Positions 34,490 to 44,359 of a stretch of DNA of 64,000 bases are shown here, piece after piece. The notes under the pieces were generated by a model. That model was not told the DNA's origin. It saw only the letters and a list, made by a program, of their open reading frames with translations, and did no database searches. A program made the position numbers and the translations under genes. How positions within the stretch are numbered: position 1 is the stretch's first letter; the number at the start of each line of letters is the position of its first letter. The DNA lies in assembly GCA_024291935.2 (NCBI GenBank), contig CM044322.1:71105405-71169404 (forward strand), given 5' to 3'. This DNA comes from Okapia johnstoni (lineage: Eukaryota > Chordata > Mammalia > Artiodactyla > Giraffidae).

Positions 34490-35300
34490 AAGTTTTAAAA
34501 TATCATTATTAGTTTTTGAGACCTACTTCTGAATGTTCAGTTTCATTAAAAATGTTTTTCAGTGTAGGTCTGTGAGTAGCAAACTCAATCTTTGTCTAAA
34601 AATTCTTTATTCCAATTTTCTCCATACCACATATTCATCTGTATATCTCTCTGATAAAGAGAGATTTCTAGATTTTGGACTGGTGAGGAAAACTTGATGT
34701 CCACCCTGGGCATGAGTGTACAAAGGGTCAATCTTCATTCTAGATTATTACCTCAGATCTAGTGTTTTAAAAGTTCACTGTTTCTCTCTGACCTTGAAGA
34801 GGCTATTATTCAAACTTCAGCTGAGTGTGTTGACTAGCATATTTTTTATTTCTAGAATTTTCGTGTGTTCTTTTTGACAATTACATTTTGTTTTATGGTC
34901 TTATTCATATTTTCCTGATGATTTTCCCTCCTTTCATATTTTAACATTTTAAGGGTATGTATTAAAGTTTCTTTCAAACGTTTTATTCTATCCAGATATT
35001 AGGGTGCAATTTCTTTGATTTGAAGTGCCTGCTAAAGGTTTGATCCTTTACAGTGGTCTGTTTTCTTTTGTGATTATAATATTTCATTGTGAGCCTCCAT
35101 TTCAGGGGATTACTTCCCATGGAATTCCCATGTGTCCTGGGATGAGGCAGTGTCTCTTCTCATAAGGCATCTGCAGGGTCCTACAGGGTTCAAAAGTTTC
35201 TGGGTGGTTTTAATGTTAATTTCTCAGTTGGGGTCCCTGTACCATGGGAATAGTGGAAATTTAGAACCCAAGTCTATTAAATTGGTTTAGGATGCCAATT
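34490..35300 (-). mobile_element. L1M fragment (ORF1 / upstream region), antisense
   Basis: The plus strand follows the antisense pattern of an old L1: TTTTCAGTGTAGGTCTGTGA, TTTGTCTAAAAATTCTTTAT, later TTTATTTCTAGAATTTTCGT and GTTTTATGGTCTTATTCATA. It is strongly diverged, so borders are rough. Confidence 0.5.
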
Positions 35301-35627
35301 TCTTGAGAATGACCTTTTGTACACTCCTGGCCAGGGTTTACATCAAGTTTTCCTCACCAGTTTCCAGGATGGTTGGTAGAGATTGTCTCGTACTTGCTGC
35401 ATGGTCGAGCAGCTCTTCACAATCCCTGCCTTTACAGCAGCTCAACTCTCCTCCTTGGGCCCTGCAGCCAAGTTTGCCATCTACAGTCGGGTACCAGGAC
35501 TCCAGCCCCCCACTGATTTTATAATTCTGTAGGCCATTTTGGCTCAGCAGCTCCTAATCCCCTTGACTTTGAGTCTCCTCTTTGTTAATCTAGCATGGGG
35601 GATTTCTCTCCCTTAACATTGAGCCTG
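35301..35627. other. Non-coding DNA, nothing recognised
   Basis: Mixed sequence; a 73-codon plus-strand ORF has no recognised feature. Confidence 0.35.
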
Positions 35628-36122
35628 TTGTTGTTCAGTCACTTAGTCGTGTCCGACTCTTTGCAACCCCATGGATTGCAGCATGCCAGGCTTCCCTGTC
35701 TTTTAACATCTCCCAGAGCTTGCTCAAACTCCTGTCCATTGTGATGCCGTCCAACCATCTCATCCTCTGTCATCCCCTTCTCATCCTGCCTTCAATCTTT
35801 CCCTGTATCAAGGTCTTTTCTAATGAGTTTGTTCTTTGCATCAGGTGGCCAAAGTATTGGAGTTTCAGAGCATCATTCCTTCCAATGAATATTCAGGGTT
35901 GATTTCCTTTAGGATTGACTGGTTTGATCTCCTTGCAGCCCAAGGGACTCTCAAGAGTCTTCTCCAACATCACAGTTCAAAAGCATCAATTCTTTGGTGC
36001 TCAGCCTTCTTTATGGTCCAACTCTCATATCCGTACATGACTACTGGAAAAACCATAGCTTTGACTACAAACCTTTGTTGGCAAAGTGATGTCTCTGCTT
36101 TTAAATATGCTATCTAGGTTGG

Positions 36123-37272
36123 TCATACCCTTTCTTCCAAGGAGCAAGCATCTTTTAATTTCATGGCTGCAGTCAACATCTTAGTGATTTTGGAACCCAA
36201 GGAAATAAAGTCTGTCACTATTTCCGTTGTTTCCCTATCTATTTGCCATGAAGTGATGGGACCAGATGCCATGAACTTCGTTTTTTGAATGTTGAGTTTT
36301 AAGCCAACTTTTTCACTCTCCTCTTTCACTTTCATCAAGAGGCTCTTTAGTTCTTCTTCACTTAGTGCCATTAGAGCAGTATCATCTGCATATCTGAGCC
36401 TCTTGATATTTCTCCCAGAAATCTTGATACTAGCTTGTGCTTCATCCAGCCTGGCATTTCTCTTGATGTGCTCTGTATATAAATTAAATAAGCAGGATGA
36501 CAATATACAGCCTTGATGTACTTCTTTCCCGATTTTGAACCAGTCCATTGTTCCATGTCTGATTCTAACTGTTGCATCTTGATCTCCATACAGGTTTCTC
36601 AGGTTGTTCCATGTCTGATTCTAACTGTTGCATCTTGATCTCCATACAGGTTTCTCAGGATGTAGGTAAGGTGGTCTGGTATTTCCACCTCTTTAAGAAT
36701 TTTCCAGTTTGGTGTGATCACACAGTCAAAGGCCTTAGCGTAGTCAGTGAAGCAGAAGTAGATATTTTCTGGAATTCCCTTGCTTTCTCTGCAATCCAAC
36801 AGATGTTGGCAATTTGATTTCTGGTTCCTCTGCCTTTTCTAAATCCAGTATGTACATCTGGACATTCTCAGTTTATGTAGGGCTGAAGTGTAACTTGAAG
36901 GATCTTGAGCATTACCCTGCTAGCATGTGAAGTGAGCGGAGTTGTGCGGTAGTTTGAGCAATCTTTGGCATTGCCCTTCTTTGGGATTAGAATGAAAATT
37001 GACCTTTTCCAGTCCTGTGGCCACTAGAGCAAAGTTTTGCAAATTTGTTGATATATTGAGTGCAGCACTTTAACAACATCATTCTATTTTAGGATTTTAA
37101 ATAGCTCAGCTGGAACTCCATCAACTCCGCTAGCTTTGTTCGTACTGATGCTTCCTAAGGCCCACTTGACTTCACACTCCAGAATGTCTGGCTCTAGGTG
37201 AGTGATCACACCATTGTGGTAATCCAGTTCATTAAGACTTTTCTGTTTAGTTCTTCTGTGTAGTCTTGCCAC
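36123..37272 (-). pseudogene. BovB reverse transcriptase pseudogene
   Basis: Three minus-strand reading pieces tile the RT: 37272-37084 (SGVDGVPAELFKIL, fingers region), 36799-36599 (FTDYAKAFDCV, motif A; the following D is replaced in VITPNWK, where VDHNKLWK is expected) and 36548-36123 (GCILSSCLFNLY, then RYADDTALMA, the catalytic YADD intact). Between the last two lies a 56 bp duplication that shifts the frame. Frameshifts and stops elsewhere make it inactive. Confidence 0.92.
36548..36659. repeat. Perfect 56-bp tandem duplication in BovB RT
   Basis: The unit starting TTGTTCCATGTCTGATTCTA is at 36548-36603 and again, without mismatch, at 36604-36659. Because 56 is not a multiple of three it breaks the RT frame. 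Perfect identity implies it arose long after the BovB insertion. Confidence 0.96.
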
Positions 37273-37305
37273 CTCTTCTTAATCTCTTCTGCTTTTGTTA
37301 GGTGC

Positions 37306-37814
37306 TTGCCGTTTCAGCGCCTCATTGCATAAACAAAGGGAAAGGAGTTTTCTGGCTACTTAATGCTTAGGGGAGTAAGCTACCTCAGCAGAGGCTGGAA
37401 GAGTTCAGAAGAGGGATAAACCCCAAGCTCCTGTCCCCCCACATCCCCCACCCAGCAGGCTGTGGGCAGTGGTAGTGAGTGAGGTGTATAAGGGAGCTAA
37501 TGACTGTGGGTTCTATTCTTACCCAGTTTGTATGACTCCGACCACCACAGTATAAGCAGCCTGATTATGGAAGCTAAATAAATACCAGAGATGCAAATAC
37601 CCTCAGGGAGAAGGTGAGAGGGGTGAAGCGGATAGGGGGAGTGAAGGGGGCTCACCCTTTGGTTTAAAGCAGGCAGGAAAGGAGACAACACTTTCTTGGA
37701 AATGCAGAGGACAATGGCAGAAGTTTTTAGATCCTGCTCTGCAGGGAGTTGAAAGACTAGCAGAATGCCTGGACACCAGGGATGCTGAGGCCAGGGTATT
37801 CGATAGTAATGTTG
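37306..37814. other. Non-coding DNA, nothing recognised
   Basis: Single-copy-looking spacer between the minus-strand BovB and the MIR pair. The minus-strand ORF at 37497-37856 (119 codons) has no domain. Confidence 0.4.
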
Positions 37815-38030
37815 ATGATGATAGCAAACACTTCCACAGAGCTTGATATTTTCCAAGCACTTTTCAAAGCACTATGTATATAACTCATGTAATCCTCATA
37901 GCAACCTGGCAAGTTAGATAAACTGAGGTTCTTCCCCAAGATCATATAATAAGTGATGGAGCTGGGATCCAAACCTTGGCAGACTGACTCAGGTGCCCAC
38001 ATTCCTAAGCACGAAATTCTGCTGTGTTTA
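37815..38030 (-). mobile_element. MIR SINE
   Basis: CAAGCACTTTTCAAAGCACT, AACTCATGTAATCCTCATAG, CAACCTGGCAAGTTAGATAA and TCATATAATAAGTGATGGAG follow the antisense MIR. Confidence 0.82.
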
Positions 38031-38059
38031 CATGTGGAGACACGTATCAACATACAATA

Positions 38060-38260
38060 TTAACGATAATACCAACACTAGCACTAATACTGCTGTTGAG
38101 CACTTGCTCTGTGCCAGACACTGTGCTAAGCATTTTAGATACATGATCACATTTAACACTTAGGACAACTTCATGGAGAAAGTAGCAGTGCTCCTCCAGT
38201 TCCATAAATGAGACAAGGGCCAAGACAAGAAATTTGTTGCCCGCTGAAAAGAACTTTGCT
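38060..38260 (-). mobile_element. MIR SINE
   Basis: GAGCACTTGCTCTGTGCCAG, ACACTGTGCTAAGCATTTTA, ATCACATTTAACACTTAGGA is an antisense MIR, adjacent to and in the same orientation as the previous one. Confidence 0.82.
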
Positions 38261-38324
38261 GATCTGGTACATACATAAGTACATGCACACGACAAAATAA
38301 GGCAACACTAACCCTTCCTAACAT

Positions 38325-38949
38325 CTATTTCTGCTTTATTGACTATGCCAAAGCCTTTGACTGTGTGGATCACAATAAACTGTGGAAAATTCTGAAAGAG
38401 ATGGGAATACCAGACCACTTGACCCGCCTCTTGAGAAACCTGTATGCAGGTCAGGAAACAACAGTTAGAACTGGACATGGAACAACAGACTGGTTCCAAA
38501 TAGGAAAAGGAGTACGTCAAGGTTGTATATTGTCACCCTGCTTATTTAACTTATATGCAGAGTACATCATGAGAAACTCTGGGCTGGAGGAAGCACAAGA
38601 TGGAATCAAGATTGCCGGGAGAAATATCAATAATCTCAGATATGCAGATGACACCACCCTTATGGCAGAAAGTGAAGAAGAACTAAAGAGCCTCTTGATG
38701 AAAGTGAAAGAGGAGAGTGAAAAAGTTGGCTTAAAGCTCAACATTCAGAAAACTAAGATCATGGCATCTGGTCCCATCACTTCATGGGAAATAGATGGGG
38801 AAACAGTGGAAACAGTGTCAGACTTTAATAGATGGGGAAACAGTGGAAACAGTGTCAGGCTTTATTTTGGGGGGCTCCAAAAATCACTGCAGATGGTGAT
38901 TGCAGCCATGAAATTAAAAGACGCTTACTCCTTGGAAGGAAATTTATGA
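38325..38949 (+). pseudogene. BovB reverse transcriptase fragment
   Basis: A single open frame covers RT motifs A to D: DYAKAFDCVDHNKLWK, GVRQGCILSPCLFNLYAEYI, then NLRYADDTTLMAES with intact YADD. It has no start codon because the element is 5' truncated. After the 37 bp duplication (38791-38864) the protein leaves the normal frame (NRWGNSGNSVRLYFGG). The downstream C-terminal part survives only in other frames. It is inactive as it stands. Confidence 0.93.
38791..38864. repeat. 37-bp tandem duplication in BovB
   Basis: The unit starting ATAGATGGGGAAACAGTGGA occurs at 38791-38827 and 38828-38864 with one A/G difference. It shifts the frame (37 = 3x12+1). Confidence 0.95.
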
Positions 38950-39444
38950 CCAACCTAGATAGCATATTAAAAAGCAGAGACATTACCTTGCCAACAAAGG
39001 TCCATCTAGTCTAGGCTATGGTTTTTCCAGTGGTCATGTATGAATGTGAGAGTTGGACGGTGAAGAAAGCTGAGCGCCGCAGAATTGATGCTTTTGAACT
39101 GTGGTGTTGGAGAAGACTCTTGAGAGTCCTTTCGACTGCAAGGAGATCCAACCAGTCCATCCTAAAGGAGATCAGTCCTGGGTGTTCACTGGAAGGACTG
39201 ATGTTGAAGCTGAAACTCTGATACTTTGGCCACCTCATGTGAAGAGTTGACTCATTGGAAAAGACCCTGATGCTGGGAACGACTGGGGGCAGGAGGAGAA
39301 GGGGACAACAGAGAATGGGATGGCTGGATGGCATCACCGACTCGATGGACATGAGTTTGGGTAAACTCCAGGAGTTGGTGGTGGACAGGGAGGCCTGGCG
39401 TGCTGCGATTCATGGGGTTGCAAAGAGTCGGACACGACTGAGTG

Positions 39445-39470
39445 ACTGAACTGAACTGAACTGAACTGAA
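39445..39470. repeat. (CTGAA)n BovB tail
   Basis: Five or so CTGAA units form the 3' tail of the BovB copy, typical for RTE elements, and may be length-variable. Confidence 0.9.
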
Positions 39471-39572
39471 CCCTTCCCAAGGTAATTTTGGAAGAGGAGA
39501 GAAGGCACCAAGGTTAGCTCTTTTTCTCAGCATTATTTTCTTTTGCTGAGAACAGTGTTGAGATATATTATA

Positions 39573-39780
39573 GAGCAGAGTTCTGCAAGCTGGGCCAAAT
39601 CCTGTCCTTACCTTTTTTTGTAAATAAAGCTTTATTGTAACACAGCTGTGCCATTCATTTATGTAGTGTCTATGGATGCTTTCATAATATAATGTAGAAT
39701 TGAGTGGTTACAATGAGACCATATGGCCTATATGCCTACAGTATTTACTATCTGACCCTTCACGGGAGAACTTGGTTGAT
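39573..39780 (-). mobile_element. hAT-type MITE (subfamily not assigned)
   Basis: TTCTGCAAGCTGGGCCAAAT, TTTTTGTAAATAAAGCTTTA, TTGTAACACAGCTGTGCCAT, TTTACTATCTGACCCTTCAC is the reverse complement of a very common eutherian hAT MITE whose consensus starts near GGTCGGCAAACT. I do not trust my memory for the exact MER number. Confidence 0.75.
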
Positions 39781-40002
39781 CTCTGTCATAGAGGTAAAAA
39801 CTGAAGGGGTCTGCTAGTGAATTGGATATGGAAAGAGCTGGAAAAGGAGGGACCCAGAGTGAGTATTAGGTTTGGGGGCATGCAACAATTCAGCACACTT
39901 TTGTGGAGCCCCACTCACCTGTCAAGCAGTATGCTGCCACCCACTGAGGACTCAGACATTCGAAGTGTCACCTTCTGGCAGAAGCACACGCAGATGCAAA
40001 TA
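39781..40002. other. Non-coding DNA upstream of duplicated block
   Basis: Nothing recognised; flanks the left copy of the 141 bp block. Confidence 0.35.
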
Positions 40003-40143
40003 GCAGATAGAAATAAAACTGAGATAAGCCTGGAAGGGTGGGCATAGTACAGCATCTGTGAATGATGAGACAGCAAGGATTTCATTTTTATCTTATCTCG
40101 GCCAGTGTGATGGGTTCTTCCTCCCTCCCCTCTAGGAGGTTGT
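40003..40143. repeat. 141-bp duplicated block, copy A
   Basis: GCAGATAGAAATAAAACTGA to TCTAGGAGGTTGT is repeated at 42395-42535 in direct orientation with roughly six to seven differences, while the sequences outside the block do not match. It ends in a long pyrimidine run followed by CTAG/GAGG, like a 3' splice site. I recognise no repeat family. Confidence 0.93.
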
Positions 40144-40194
40144 ACGTAAACAAAGAAGAGAGACCTGGTAAATCAGAAAAGGATGGAGAATTCA

Positions 40195-40330
40195 TTTACT
40201 CATCATCATTCTTGAAAGTCCACTATGTACCAGGCACTGTGCTAGGTGCTCCCCTCATGGAGCTTGTCTGATGATGACCAGAGGGTGGGAGAAGGAGAAT
40301 AAAGGGAGAAAGGGAAGAAGTTTTGGAAAG
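40195..40330 (-). mobile_element. L2 fragment
   Basis: AAAGTCCACTATGTACCAGG, CACTGTGCTAGGTGCTCCCC, TCATGGAGCTTGTCTGATGA is the antisense L2 3' end. Confidence 0.7.
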
Positions 40331-41825
40331 ATGAGTGAGTGCACATCAGGAGGTTTCTATTCTCCCAGTAAAGTAAGAGGTGACGAAGCAGGTGTGGGAG
40401 GCTTGAGACAAGAACAAACTGTGTCAAGTAGGTATTTCCTGTCGCAGAACTTTTATCCAGGAAAAAACAAAACAAAACCATAGTGGAGCTGCCAGGCAGT
40501 ATTGGGTGCCGATTTGAGGGATGAGGTCCTGAAGGGGAAAGCAGGCTCAGCAGTGCGGAAGGTTTTCTTTCTGCAACACTGAGCTACTCAGGTGAGGCAC
40601 AAAGACGGACAGGGGTGAGAAGGACTAACAGGAGGCAGCCTCACCACGGGAGTCACATGAGGAAATGAGGAAGCCAGAAGTCTATTACGGAGCAAGAACA
40701 TTTGTTAACTGGAGTTAGGTCACAGGCCATGATATTGAAAGTATTGATTAAGTCCAGGTCTGCTGAGTTAAAAACTGCTTCTCTGTGGAAATCAGAAGAC
40801 ATCCTCTCACTGACAGACTCTAATGATTCTAATGCAGCTAGGGCACTTCAGTTCAAAGAGATGATTAGCATTGTCAATTAGGCCTAGACGCATTGATTTT
40901 CTAATTAACCTTTGGTGATGCTGTGGCCTCTTCTCTCTTTAGGCTCTGTAAGCACAAACTGCCACCTACACAAGGCAAATCCTCATTCAAATGGGACACG
41001 GCCAAAATATTTCCTACCTTGAGTAATATTTTATCTTAGAAAATTATAAGTGAACATTTGCTAATTTTTTGATGTAAGACAATGACCTTCTTTGTAAATA
41101 TAGACCCACTGATTTTTCCCTTTCTTCCATGAGTCATACTCACAAGGCAACCAGAACAGATTTCTGTGTTCCCCAAGGACTCGAAAACATTTGCATAGCA
41201 ATCTCAGTGCAGAATGGTTGGGACTTTTATAATTCCCCTCCAAACTTTTCCCCACTAATCTTTTACAGACAAATCACCCACACCTGGGTAGGAAGCTTTT
41301 TCTCTGTCTTCTTTCTTCTCTCTCTCTCTTTCTTTCTTCCCTTTCTTCCTCCCTCCCGCCCTTGGTAATTGCCTTGCCTTTATGGGCTCTTTCCAAAGTA
41401 TTCAACTTAATTTTCACAGAAACAATTTCAGAGCTCATATTTCATCAGTTTATATAATATTTAATTAAGAGTATATAATTACAAGAGTACTACCGGCATA
41501 AAACGTTTGGACCAAACACAGCTGGTTCTAGGTCAGGAGACAACATGAGGGGTGAGCCTCAACTACGTGTCTTTTCTGAGAGAGGTGGTGGGCTCAGGGG
41601 GCTTTGGCGACACTCGCTCTGCACCATCAGAGCCTGAAGTCTCTCAGGCAGAGGCCAGGCTGATGGCTGACTCCATGGTGGGGTTTGAGCAGCACAAGGG
41701 GCCCACGTTGAAGCCTCAGTGGCAGCGGAGTAGAGTCCTTTTTCTGAGCCCTGAATCACTCTTTATCTTGATCATTTTTTAGGATACAGATTGGCCTTGT
41801 ATGAGGAAGAGGGGTTCACAGAGTC
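40331..41825. other. Non-coding DNA with a pyrimidine tract
   Basis: No exon or family is recognised. 41303-41360 is a CT-rich low-complexity tract (TTCTTCTCTCTCTCTCTTTC). 41.4-41.5 kb is AT-rich. Confidence 0.4.
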
Positions 41826-41826
41826 T

Positions 41827-42102
41827 GCTGCTGCTGCTGCTAAGTCACTTCAGTTGTGTCCGACTCTGTGTGACCCTATAGATGGCAGCCCACCAGGCTC
41901 CCCCGTCCCTGGGATTCTCCAGGCAAGAATACTGGAGTGGGTTGCCATCTCCTTCTCCAATGCATGAAAGTGAAAAGTGAAAGTGAAGTTGCTCAGTCGT
42001 GTCCAACTCTTTGCAACCCCATGGACTGTAGCCTACCAGGCTCCTCCGTCCATGGGAGTTTCCAGGCAAGAGTACTAGAGTGGGGTGCCATTGCCTTCTC
42101 CA
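41827..42102 (-). mobile_element. BovA dimer SINE with 11-bp TSD
   Basis: Two Bov-A units with the (GCT)n tail on the left. TSD TCACAGAGTCT lies at 41816-41826 and 42103-42113. It is the same subfamily structure as the copy at 17384. Confidence 0.96.
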
Positions 42103-42247
42103 TCACAGAGTCTCTCAGAGTCTCTCAGTACACCAAAAAGCTTACCAGATTTTTCTTCTCACGGAGGGAGCTGACAGGTCTCAATGACTAGAAACACTCA
42201 CAGCCTTTCTTAAACGAGTAGCTTTTGTCCAAGTGTGCCCTCTAAAG

Positions 42248-42335
42248 ATGAGAAGGAAATGGCTACCCACTCCAGTATTCCTGCCTGTAAAACTCCATGG
42301 ACAGAGGAGCCTAGTGGGTTCAGTCCAGAGGCTAC
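42248..42335 (+). mobile_element. Bov-tA body fragment
   Basis: GAGAAGGAAATGGCTACCCA, CTCCAGTATTCCTGCCTGTA, then GGACAGAGGAGCCTAGTGGG: only the middle of a SINE, without the head or the end. It lies 60 bp upstream of copy B of the duplicated block. Confidence 0.87.
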
Positions 42336-42394
42336 TGTGGATGTGAACCACCACCTCCACTGATCAGGCACCCTGGGTGTAGATCCTGGGTGTG

Positions 42395-42535
42395 GCAGAT
42401 AGAAATGAAACTGAGATGAGCCTGGAAAGGTGGGCATAGTACAGCATCTGTGAATGATGAAGACAGCAAGGATTTCATTTTTATCTTATCTCGGCCTATG
42501 TGAGGGTTCTTCCTCCCTCCCCTCTAGGAGGTTGT
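42395..42535. repeat. 141-bp duplicated block, copy B
   Basis: Second copy of the block at 40003-40143, about 2.39 kb away in the same orientation and of the same length (indels cancel). The terminal CTTCCTCCCTCCCCTCTAG/GAGGTTGT is identical in both copies. Downstream sequence differs completely between the two. Confidence 0.93.
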
Positions 42536-43021
42536 GTGCCCACCCCCAGCTGCCAGAGGTCTCAGGGAGAAAGGCTTCCAGCTGCCCTGGCTTCTACCGC
42601 TCTGCTGGGAGAATGCAGGAGTGGGGAGCTTGGCCAGTGGCACCCGGGTGGATGAGGAAGGGACAATCAGTTCCCATCACCATTGACCTTGACTGCAGCC
42701 TCTGCCGGAACTGGAGACTGAGGTGACCATGCTATTTACGACCCCAGTCCCCCGGCATTAGCAAAGGGAGCTCCGAGTAAAATGAAGGGATGTATTTCTG
42801 CCTTCCATTTCCAGGGTCCTGGTAATGGGAACCTACAGTGAGATGGGAGGCCGTGGGCCTGAACACTGCTTCCCTGCAAAGGAATCTCAGACCTCCGGCT
42901 CTGCGTCTTGAAGAACCCCAGCTTTCTGACAGGAAATTAAGAGATGTCCAGGTCGCTGGAGACAGCAGAATAGTCATAGGTCCAGAAGCCAGAACATTTA
43001 TGAGGGGGAAGAATGAAGAGA
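42536..43021. other. GC-richer DNA; possible but unproven exon
   Basis: 42525-42720 follows a splice-acceptor-like sequence and ends at CTGAG/GTGACC, a weak donor. The plus ORF 42454-42726 (90 codons) spans it but has no recognised domain. This is a hypothesis only. Confidence 0.2.
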
Positions 43022-43192
43022 TGTAGCTTTGGAGTCAGTCAGGCTGGGTACCTATTAGAATCACAGTACCTATTAGTACTGCAGGTAGTCAGCATAGTCT
43101 TTTGGACCTGTACCTCAGATTCTTCATCAGTAAAATGGGGGAATCCATACCTCCCTTAGTGTGTTGTGAGGAGGATAAAATAATGTGCACTG
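43022..43192 (+). mobile_element. MIR SINE
   Basis: TAGCTTTGGAGTCAGTCAGG, CTCAGATTCTTCATCAGTAA, AATGGGGGAATCCATACCTC, GTGTTGTGAGGAGGATAAAA is a MIR whose end was the landing site of the LTR at 43197. Confidence 0.82.
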
Positions 43193-43196
43193 CTAG

Positions 43197-43730
43197 TGTT
43201 GTAGCCACGCATTCCGGGAAACAAACTCACTCAGAAGGACAATGCAGATAGTGGAGTGCCATTTATTACACCGGCGGGCCCAAAGCAGAGTCTCCTCTTA
43301 GCCAAGGACCCCGACCAGTTTTTGTGAAAACCTTATATACCCTAAGTGTACGTGCCCAAACCCACCTCCCCAAATTCCCTGAAACTAGTCGGAACAAAGG
43401 AAAAGAAAGATACAATCAAAGTCAACCCATGATTCATATGCCTTAAGCCTAGGTAGTTAACAGTGGGCAGTTATCAATAGGCCTGTGGTCATACCCCAAT
43501 ACGCATAATAGAATGTAAGATTCTATTTGATTACACAGATAATTAGGGTATGCTTTTAGGCGATGGAGAGTCTAGGTACAAGCCCTGGGGCTCTTCCATC
43601 CGGGGGGTCTGGTTTTCCAGTTGGTATGTCGTTTCCATAGATACTGGGCATATAGCTCAACGTCCACAGTCCAGCCCAAGACAGAGTCCTGCTTTCAAGA
43701 TGGAGCCTGTTCTGTCTGCGTCCTCCTGCA
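43197..43730 (-). mobile_element. Solo LTR (ERV1 type), 534 bp, 4-bp TSD
   Basis: On the minus strand the element starts TGCAGGAGGACGCAGACAGA and ends GCGTGGCTACAACA, i.e. TG...CA ends, flanked by CTAG at 43193-43196 and 43731-43734. It contains a TATA box (TATATAAGG, plus 43331-43340), a polyA signal (AATAAA within TGTAATAAATGG, plus 43259-43270) downstream of it, and no internal retroviral sequence on either side. It is therefore a solo LTR left after LTR-LTR recombination. The 4 bp duplication favours a gammaretrovirus-like class. The family is not named. Confidence 0.9.
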
Positions 43731-43767
43731 CTAGCATATTGAATACTTCCCATAAATGCTAGCTTCT

Positions 43768-43970
43768 TGGGCTTCCCTGGTGGCTCAGCTGGTAAAGAAT
43801 CTGCCTGAAATGCAGGAGATCTGGGTTCGATCCCTGGGTTGGGAAGATCCCATGGAGAAGGGAAAGGCTACCCACTCCAGTATTCTGGCCTGGAGAATTT
43901 CATAGACTATATAGTCCACGGGGTTGCAGAGTCAGACCTGATTGAGCCACTTTCATTCCATTTCATTTTG
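43768..43970 (+). mobile_element. Bov-tA3-like SINE
   Basis: GGGCTTCCCTGGTGGCTCAG, GGGTTCGATCCCTGGGTTGG, CCAGTATTCTGGCCTGGAGA, then the ATAGACTATATAGTCCACGG block and GAGCCACTTTCATTCC. Good A- and B-box regions. Confidence 0.94.
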
Positions 43971-44359
43971 GAGGATCAGGAAGGGGATGCTGTGGTGTGG
44001 AAAGGTGGGGTATAGGTCAGACCTTTCTCAGAATCCTCCCTGTGCCTCAGTTTCCCTTTCCATACCAGGGGAAGGTGCTTTCTAGAAGGAGGCAACAAAC
44101 CTTGGCAGCAATGCCAAACTGCAATTTACAACCTTTGAGGCATCAGCATTAACTAACTAGAGGCATGCTGAGACAACATCAGAGCCAGGTGGCATTTGGA
44201 AACTTCAAGATTAGATCACAGCATTCTCCAGTGACAACCTAACCCAACGGAATATTCCACAATTGCCTTTAAATTCCTAGGGACTTGAGGGTGAGGTTCC
44301 TAGGTCTCCTTCTGATTCTGCCTCTGGCCTCCTTCACCCCAGGCTCCCCAAGGCCTAAA
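43971..44359. other. Non-coding DNA, nothing recognised
   Basis: Spacer between the SINE and the MLT1-like LTR. Confidence 0.35.

Larger units (their letters stand above)
35628..37305 (-). mobile_element. BovB LINE (RTE clade), 5' truncated
   Basis: The plus strand is the reverse complement of BovB. It begins at the 3' end (TTCAGTCACTTAGTCGTGTC), continues through the C-terminal region and RT, and ends near the block CTTCTGCTTTTGTTAGGTGC. The family is the partner of Bov-tA SINEs and entered ruminants by horizontal transfer (established for BovB). The copy is about 1.7 kb of a 3.2 kb element and carries a 56 bp tandem duplication. No TSD was identified. Confidence 0.95.
38319..39468 (+). mobile_element. 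BovB LINE, 5' truncated, with 9-bp TSD
   Basis: The copy starts inside the RT (ATCTATTTCTGCTTTATTGA) and runs to the genuine 3' end, GACACGACTGAGTGACTGAA followed by (CTGAA)n. The flanks share AACCCTTCC at 38310-38318 and 39469-39477, a clean target-site duplication. It is 1.15 kb, inverted relative to the BovB at 35628-37305, and has one internal 37 bp duplication. Confidence 0.96.

Noticed and set aside
38365..38949. YADD reverse transcriptase as a retron, group II intron or telomerase-like gene
   Set aside because: Flanking sequence, tail (CTGAA)n and TSD identify BovB; it is 5' truncated and frame-shifted.
39445..39470. CRISPR-like short repeats
   Set aside because: Contiguous 5 bp microsatellite units without spacers, in a vertebrate genome; no array anywhere in the window.
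41303..41360. Possible strong branch/polypyrimidine splice element
   Set aside because: It is CT low-complexity DNA with no AG-exon structure after it.
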